Of a stretch of DNA of 64,000 nt, positions 56,833 through 64,000 are shown piece by piece. The position numbers and the translations under genes are program-made. The stretch is from Huntiella abstrusa. Its lineage: Eukaryota; Ascomycota; Sordariomycetes; Microascales; Ceratocystidaceae. Under the pieces are notes generated by a model, which saw only the letters and a list, made by a program, of their open reading frames with translations, did no database searches and had not been told where the DNA came from. The first letter of the stretch is position 1; each line of letters begins with the position of its first letter. The DNA is taken from contig JAJNMT010000097.1 of NCBI GenBank assembly GCA_025685495.1, forward strand, positions 124,001 to 188,000. The letters run 5' to 3'.

Positions 56833-58394
56833 GGTGATGAACGGACAAACGGGCCGGGACGTATGTATGGGGAGAAATAGAGGACAGAAAAGATGGATTG
56901 TGGGGAATGACAGATGTCAATGAAGAAGGAGAAATACCCAGTGCCAAGGTTTTGGGGATTCTCGACGGCCCAAATAGGGAGAGAACTGGGCTTTTTCAGG
57001 GGAGGAATAGGTGGATGAATTAGCCGTGCAGTGAACGTCGTGTGACACGCCACAGAGCACAGAAGTTGAGAACGGAGACTTTTTGTCTTATCCTAGACAA
57101 TCTGTGAATCTCCCAAATGAAGGAATTACTCAAGAAAAAGAAACAAGGAAGCCCAGAACGTAAGCGTGAAGAGAAGAACAAGAAAGAAAGAAAAAAGAAC
57201 AATGACACACGACGTGTGTACCTCTTTATCCCTTTCCAAAACATACCTACTTCATCACCGCAACTTCTCTCAAAAGAGCCACACAACAAAGTAATCACCA
57301 ACGACGCTGTTATCACTATCAAATGCCCGATAACCAACGCAACAATGCAACTACCCAGGCCCAGACACGTCGGAAGACTCAACCACGATAACAGAAAAGC
57401 GCCCGTCTCTCGTATGTAGGTAAGAAAACGGTGGTCCAATAACAAGTCATCTGGGACATCTGTCAGACTTGTTATCAAGCGAAGCGTTGTGACGTTACGG
57501 TACTTTCCCTGTGATTTGGAGTGCGTGCATGCAAGTAAGTGTTGAATATATCCCTTTTGTCTTGGATCAGGGTATATTGACCAGAGTGCGTAGAGTCGGT
57601 CCCTCGGTTCCTCGGTCGTTTAGGTATCCTCGAGCGTTCCCTTTGTTTTTGCCCAGTCTAGGTGCTATCTATTCAGTTGTCTGGCTATCCGTTTAACCGT
57701 CCCAATCATGCTGTCTTAAAGTCCGTGTCCACCCCGTATCTGCAATCCCCCGGACCCTCATTTTTAGCTTACACACTAAATCTCTCCAAACTCGAATCTA
57801 AAACTGTAACCATCCAATCAAGATATCCTCGTACAATCTATATATGTGTACAAAATAGTCACAAGAAAAAAGATCCTCCATTATGCTCGTCGTACCCAAG
57901 AAGTCGATACGTCATTCACCCAAATCTCTCGCGTCATAATCCCAGAAAAGTCCCTAAATAAAGAAAGAGAAACTCCCAACGTCATGTATACCGCCATTTT
58001 CCCACATCCTTCCTTATCAGTACCCCCAGAACCAGAAAAAAACAGCCCCACTTACCAAATCGAGCAACTGTTCCTCAAGCATGCACCAACACCAAAATTG
58101 AACAATAAAAAGGCATCGCACTTGGCGATATAGTATTGTGTGTCACGTGACTAAATATCTACTCCAACTCCCGAATGTATATATGTACACAAACTTCATG
58201 ATTCTTACGAACCAGAAACAAAAAGAAAAAAAAGCCAAGGCTGGGTATCAAAGAGTGCACAAGGCCAATCAGAAAAAGAAACAACCAAAGTCCCAAAAAA
58301 GCAAGTAAAAAATCCGTACAACGTTGCCATCATCGTCTCACACGTCCATGCATCCTTCTTGGAATCCTCAAAAAAGGCTTGGGAATCACAAGAT
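56833..58394. other. Intergenic, promoter of UNC-93-like gene and 3' side of RasGEF
   Basis: No gene was seen. The purine-rich block at 57115-57210 is the pyrimidine-rich leader-like DNA of the minus strand. TGTACA motifs at 57847 and 58178 lie on the 3' side of the RasGEF gene. Confidence 0.45.
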
Positions 58395-61300
58395 TTAGTT
58401 CCCAGTAGGCGCCACACTGCCCTGTCTATCTCTCGACTTCCACGGGAAGAAATCCGTCAAGGGCGTCAACCCCGGTGTTGGTGGCGGCTGATCAATAGCC
58501 GCCTGTCGTGCAATAGCCGTTGCAATCTCACGAGGTTCGAGTTTCAGACTTTGTCTGTAGTACGTCACCTGCACGTTACTCTGGTCGTTCCCATGGACGC
58601 GGTCGAGGTTGGCGGTGATCCATTCTTGGACCTCGGGGACCTCGTTGAAGCGATAGGGGATTTGGAACCGTTGCAGTTCGCCGATGATCTTGGCGGTGCG
58701 AGCGTGCTTGTCAAAGTTGATCACTGTGATACCGTTGTCGCCATCGGTGCGGGGTGATGATGGGACGGACCCGGGGCCTTCCTCGGGGATGGTCTCGGGA
58801 GTCTTGGAGTGGAGTTGGCGGGTAGCTTGGTTACCGATGTCGACAAAGGTGAGATCCGTCAGGTACATACCCAGGAATGGCAAACACGGGGGAACATGAT
58901 CGTGGAGCTTAGCGCGAAGAGCCTTGTGGTTATGTTGGGGCTCAACGACGGCCTGAAGCTGCTTAAGCACATCGCGACGCTTAGGAGAAATGAGTTCCCA
59001 GGTACGACGGAGACGGGTAATAGTACTGCTGTTCAAACGACAGATAATAGCCATTAACCCGTCATAGTTGTTCAGCTCGTAAAGCTGCTGGGAGATCTTA
59101 ATCCACTGCTTAATAGCCGCAGCACGCTTCTTCACTTCAGTGTAACCCAGGATATTCTCCGCGACAAAGTTAGATAAATCGGTAGAAAGGGTCGACATGG
59201 CCTTGACATTAGGCGCATCAACACCACCGTTCTTCATCCACTGCGACCCAAGTAACTCCTCGGGCATAATAGAACTGAAGATTTGCATCTGCTTCATGGT
59301 AAGTTGACGAGCAAACTCAAGCGGGTCAAAGTCCATAATAGCAGGAGAAGCACCCCCCGATTTCCAAGCCGACAAGGCACTTGAAATTCCACGGCTCATA
59401 ATCGCAGCCGGTAGCGGGGTATCCGGTGGGATATAAGCGCCAATAGCAGTATTCGTCTTTCCCATAGAAGAAACAAGACGAGGAACCAATGAGCCCTGGT
59501 CTGAAACTCTCTTGGCCAACTCAATCAACCGACGACCAGCAGCGGGCAAAACCGCCGATAACCGACCATCGGCAAACGGCACGATAACCTCCAACGCCGC
59601 CCGATCAGTAACATCTCTCCAATGCGACTCCATCCACCCCTTGAAAGCGTTGTAAACACGAAGACGCACCGGACTCGCCATGTTAGGAGCCCCCGCGACA
59701 TAATCGAACCGCTCGACAAGCGCCTTGGCGAACCGCACAGGCGTACAGAATAATCTAAAGGTAAGGTAAAAGGTCGACACGAACATTGCGTCAGGCGTAG
59801 ACTCGTGGGTAGTCAACCGTTCAATAAGAGCTGGAAGGGTACCGCCGGTGACCTGTCCCTCTCTGTTAAACATCAGTTGGTGGGCATAAGTCTGGGCTAG
59901 CAGGTTATTCTCCAACTCCTCATGTTCATTCTCATCCGAGCCGCCCTGCGACCCACTATTTGTGCTCAAGCCGGAAATCGAAGGCATATTGCGCGGCCCA
60001 TCAGGCGTAGTCGCACGAGTCGACGTGTGCGACATAAGACTAGTCTCGGAGTCCCGGTTAAGATAACCACCGTTACTACCCAGACTAGAATTAGCAGATT
60101 CGAAAGTCGGCGAGGTTTGAAAGTCAGTGGTGGTCTCTTGACTTGCGCGTTGAGAAGATGTGGCGATTTGAGGAAGTGGTGGGAGGGATAACCGGGTACT
60201 ATCAATCGACTGTCTTTGACGAGATGACCGTGGAGAATCGTGGATTGACTCGCGGACGGACCCGGCGTCACCGGTGCTTTGGGGTCCGATGGTCGCGGTG
60301 TCTTGTCGGGAGTCGGCGCGAGAACTTGAGCCGCTGCGGTCCATGGCGGGGAAGGTCTCGGATGCATTTGGCGTCATTACAGATACCTCGGGGACAGCCG
60401 GTAGGGCCTTTTGAAGGGATGCCACGGAGAAGCTATCAGCAGTCGAGTATTGTGTTGTCGACGCCTCACTATACGTATCCGTGACAGATGAAGAAATGAC
60501 ACTTCCAGCATCAGCAGCTTCGGATACTGGTGGTGTTGTGTCCTCCTTGACAGCATCGAGCATGGACAAGTCAATGCCCAAAGTCCACTCCTCCAACTCA
60601 AACTCAAAGTCGCCAATACGCTCAATAACCCACTTCGTCTTCGCCACACAGTCACCAGCCGCCTTAACGCAGCCCGTAGCCGCGGCTATCAACACGCCAT
60701 TTTGCTGAGGCATAACCACATCTGCCTCCTCCTGACTCTTGACAATATCGTGGCCAGCAAAGACCAACTCTTGTATCCGCTCAAACATGGACTCGCGCGC
60801 AGCCCGTAGGATATCCGCGCTAACGGTAGTCTGGAAACACACAACGTCAACAACTGCCAAAAGACCGCCACCCGAGGTAGCAGATTGTTTGATAGAAAGC
60901 ACCAACTCGGGTCGTGACTGCGACTGGAACTGAAGACGGCCAATGAAGGAACCAAGATGTGACAAAAAAGTATCGTGACTCTTGCTTAAGCGCTCAGAAA
61001 CAAGATGCTGCGGCACGGAAAGAGAAGAAGGCCCAGCGATACTCATGCGGTGAGAAATGCCAGTGGACAATCTATGCACGCGCATGGAGCCGGCAAACGA
61101 CAGTCGATTATTACTAACGGCGGTATTACGAAGACCAGGCGAACTCATGCCCGAGAAGCGTCTGTTTGACGCTGAGACACCACTTGTGCCGCTGCCAAAC
61201 GACGCGAGTGATTGGTTTCGAGACGAGTGTGGACTACGGGAACCTGCAGATCTTCCGGTTGAATGTGGCGTGCGCCCATCAAAGGCCGAGTTGTCAGATG

Positions 61301-62513
61301 GAGGAGTAGGCGGAATATAGCCTTCTAGAGCGGGCGAAACTGACACTGCGGGGGGGATTCTGTGGCGTCGATCCTCGAGATATAAGTCTAGGAAGCGAAC
61401 GCCTTTGAGGACGATTTTGTACGCCTTGAGAATCATCTCGTCGATGATATCGTTTAGGTGCTGTGGTGGGGAGAGGGTTCCGCGTTGACATTCTGGTAGT
61501 TTCTTGGCGGTCTTGACGAGGGCGGAGAGCTCTGAGAGGAGAGACTTGCGACCGCGACGCATGTAGTCGTTGCGCTTGATGGTTGGCGACTCGCGCGTGA
61601 GACATTGTGTTTGGTCCTGTAAATGAGTAACACGGGGCTTTTGTTAGTCTAATGCGCCACAAGCGCCATGGAGAATGCAGAGATGGAAGAGGAGGTGTCT
61701 TACCAGGAGAAATCGCACGCCTGCAATCAGGCCCTTCATGAATTCTTGGTTCCCAAAGATCTCCTCGTCATTGACGGACGTGCTACGTAGTAAATCCCAA
61801 AAGTTGAGAAGCGCAGCTAGTAGATTGCGCATTTCATCTGGATCATACGGCTCACAATAGTTTGTTGGTAACCAGCCGCGCGCACCAGTGGAAAGTAATG
61901 CGCCGTCAGCCCAGCCGTTTGTATGTATAGAATGCACCATGATGACATCACCCTCGGCTAGCGGCAAAGTGACACTAGCATCGTTGGAGGACAAATTCGG
62001 AGTAAAAGGAAATATTGAGCGGAGAAAGTTGTGAAAGACAGGAGGGGCGTTTTGAATTTGTTCTTCGTCGTCGACGTCTTCGGTTTCATATTGAGGGTCT
62101 TCCTGGTCTGGTTGCGGCTCAAACTCTTCACCACCAGTGTGAGGGGTTGCAGGCGGTGTTATTTGAGACTGAGTCAAGATGTCTGAGCCGGATGGTGAAA
62201 AGAGAAAAGACCCATCGTGTGGATGTAATGAATCTGAAAAAGCCGGGGAATTTTGTGCAGAATGATAAATTTGAGAGTGACGATGTGATGGGCTTCGTTG
62301 TTGATAGTCCGGCTGTAATGAGCCATTCTCATGTGCATATTGTGAAGGTGCGAGGTTACTACGTCCAAGAGTAAGCGGGGCCACCTGGGCGCTATTCCGG
62401 CCCATTGACGGCGATGCCATAGTGGCAGATTGGGCCTGAGTAGAAGTTCGTGGAGACGAGGTAGGCGTCGTGTCTGGCTGGACTAGACTGTCGTTGAATG
62501 GCTGTTGCATCAT
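58395..62513 (-). CDS. Cdc25-type Ras guanine nucleotide exchange factor
   Basis: Two exons: 62513-61704 and 61616-58395, with an 87-nt intron (GTAAGA donor, CTAAC branch point, CAG acceptor); the product is 1,343 residues, close to the usual length of fungal Cdc25 proteins. An SH3 domain at about 160-226 (LAEGDVIMVHSI, GWLPTNYCEPYD) follows a disordered N-terminus. A long Ser/Thr-rich region comes next, then the RasGEF N domain at about 845-950 (GTLPALIERLTTH, FYLTFRLFCTP). The catalytic CDC25 domain at about 1035-1290 has PLEFARQLTMKQM, NNYDGLMAIICRLNSS, RLRRTWELIS and PFLGMYLTDLTFVD. It loads Ras with GTP, upstream of cAMP and MAP-kinase signalling. The tandem ATGs at 62513 are taken as start because the frame has no ATG further up. 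Confidence 0.95.
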
Positions 62514-64000
62514 AGCTGGAAGTACCAAACTGAATGCGCAATTGGCGAAATCCACACAATCATGGGCGTATTCGGAGGGATAAGACCGGATTGGGGAGAG
62601 AGGCCAATTTGCGCAACAGCGGAGTTGCTGTTCGGCTCCGAAGCGTCAATGACGCGGGTAGAGACGGAGATTTTCGATTTTAAATTGTCGTTTGGGGGTT
62701 CAGTTAAGGTTGGAATGTATGGAATGACGGAACCCGGTATTACTTTTGACGGGCTAATTCGGGTGTCAAAGTGAGAAAAGTGTCTTGGAGCTTTGTTAAG
62801 CTAGTCGTTGATACTCGTTATAGCGTGTTCTTTGTATGTCTTGTGACAGTACAGTCTAAGATTCTGGTTGAGTGTATATGAAGTATGTCTGTAGAAACCC
62901 TTGATAATGAAACTGAGTCAGCGTACAAAAGTCTATGATTGTACGTCTGTGGCTGTATTGAGTGAATGGGTGAAATGGCAAACGGACATCAGTTTAAAAG
63001 TCGTGACTCTGATGACGATGTAAGAAAGAAAAGATTCAATGATGTTAATAGCAAGTCATAAAAGAAGTAAAAAGGAATTGATCAAGACGAATGGAACAAG
63101 ATCACAATGTCAATGTCGATAATCCCCTACAATCCAAAAGAAATAAAGGTTCCAAAAAAGAAAGAGAAAAAGAGAAAAAGACCAAAGTGAAAGGCAAAAG
63201 TCGAGGGCACGTCAGCACTTGTTAAGGAGATTTCCCTTGTCAGAACAGCACCAAGGCTTTTTTTGATTTTCCCTGGGTCTTGCGTGGTCAAGCTTTCCAA
63301 TACTAGGCTGCTGGCAAAGGGTGAAGGAGAGAACGGTGACGAGAGTTTAGGGAAACAGATCTCGGCGAGGGACCCCTTGGAAGGAGTCTCTTTTGGAGGG
63401 GGGCGTGTATCTAGACAGACTACTGTGTATGTCCATACGATTTTGGTGGTGTACGGACTGGTTTGTGCGCGGAGACGACAAGCGAGGATCAAGAACGAGA
63501 CGACGAGGATTCTGGGGGGGCTTATTTTGGTGGAAAGAATGTAGAGAACAAGTCGAGTCGGAGAACAGAAGAGGTCACTATGGAAGACGACGAACAGGCA
63601 ACGTCAGTGCCATATATGTCAACAAATATAGTATATAAAAGATCAAGGGCTGGTGAGAAAACTTCGGGTGAGTCTTGATATACACGCTATAGTCTCGGTG
63701 GGTTCCGAGTACTTTATGAAAAAAGTGCGGAGCAAACCATGTAGGAAAGGTGGTATGCAAATCTGAACACACGTGTGCAGGTATAAGTGTTTGGGCGTAT
63801 ACATAATCGACGGCACAAAAGTGAACAAATAGCCTTGTGAATAGACAATCCTGTGACAGAATCCCAAAGTGGGGTTCAAGCTGATGATCAAAGCATGCAC
63901 AGTAGATTTCTCTACTTTAGGTACAAAGTTCACGACATTGATCGATAGATCTGCCCTCGTTACCATAAAGGCAATAGCCAAAAAGTTCTCCATCGAGTCC
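62514..64000. other. Promoter side of RasGEF; no further gene recognised
   Basis: About 1.5 kb with only short open frames lacking motifs. The region is presumably the RasGEF promoter and leader and the start of a gene outside the window. Confidence 0.45.

Noticed and set aside
63127..63492. Minus-strand 121-codon frame
   Set aside because: No motifs; the hydrophobic C-terminus comes from a simple A/G-rich tract on the plus strand.
1..64000. CRISPR arrays, 5S rRNA or large transposase/reverse-transcriptase genes
   Set aside because: No spaced direct-repeat array, no 5S-like sequence and no integrase, transposase or RT motifs were found on reading both strands.

Overview
The window looks like a contig of a filamentous ascomycete (Pezizomycotina). 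The evidence is 50-70 nt spliceosomal introns with GTRAGT donors and CTAAC-type branch points. The gene families point the same way: a HET-domain protein, a CFEM-less WSC protein, an Asp f 4-like allergen, a SAT4/PTH11-type membrane protein, a Zn2Cys6 regulator, Ade2, a CPC1/GCN4-type bZIP and a Cdc25-type RasGEF. Lineage below Pezizomycotina cannot be judged by reading.

The window has two halves. Positions 1 to about 24,000 are gene-poor and accessory in character. They hold a HET-domain gene (804-2429), a 15-bp tandem repeat (6345-6479), and three members of one small-protein family with no recognisable domain: intact copies at 8840-9407 and 17894-18434 and a broken one at 15650-16433, all on the minus strand and with conserved upstream DNA. 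They also hold an unrecognised four-exon, Arg/His-rich gene (11993-13378), a SINE-like retroposon with 13-bp target duplications and an A-rich tail (9801-10169), and a MITE-like element with 30-bp terminal inverted repeats (23038-23330). Most of the rest is featureless.

Positions 24,000 to 64,000 are mainly ordinary gene space. Three adjacent minus-strand genes encode small secreted or GPI-anchored proteins and share leader motifs (24057-27211). Then come an aldehyde dehydrogenase, a SET-domain methyltransferase divergent from a WSC-domain protein, a secreted M28 aminopeptidase, ADE2 and a SAT4-like membrane protein. These are followed by an initiator tRNA-Met and the CPC1/GCN4 homologue, which has a uORF-rich leader and an upstream TGACTCA. 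After a gene-poor stretch (43,900-50,900) with tRNA-Lys, a large inverted repeat and a possible spliced non-coding transcript, there are an Asp f 4-like protein with a long pyrimidine-rich leader, a Zn2Cys6 factor, a second initiator tRNA-Met, an UNC-93-like transporter and a 1,343-residue RasGEF.

Splice structures were worked out by hand from donor/acceptor sites and phase. Family names come from recognised motifs, without database searches.
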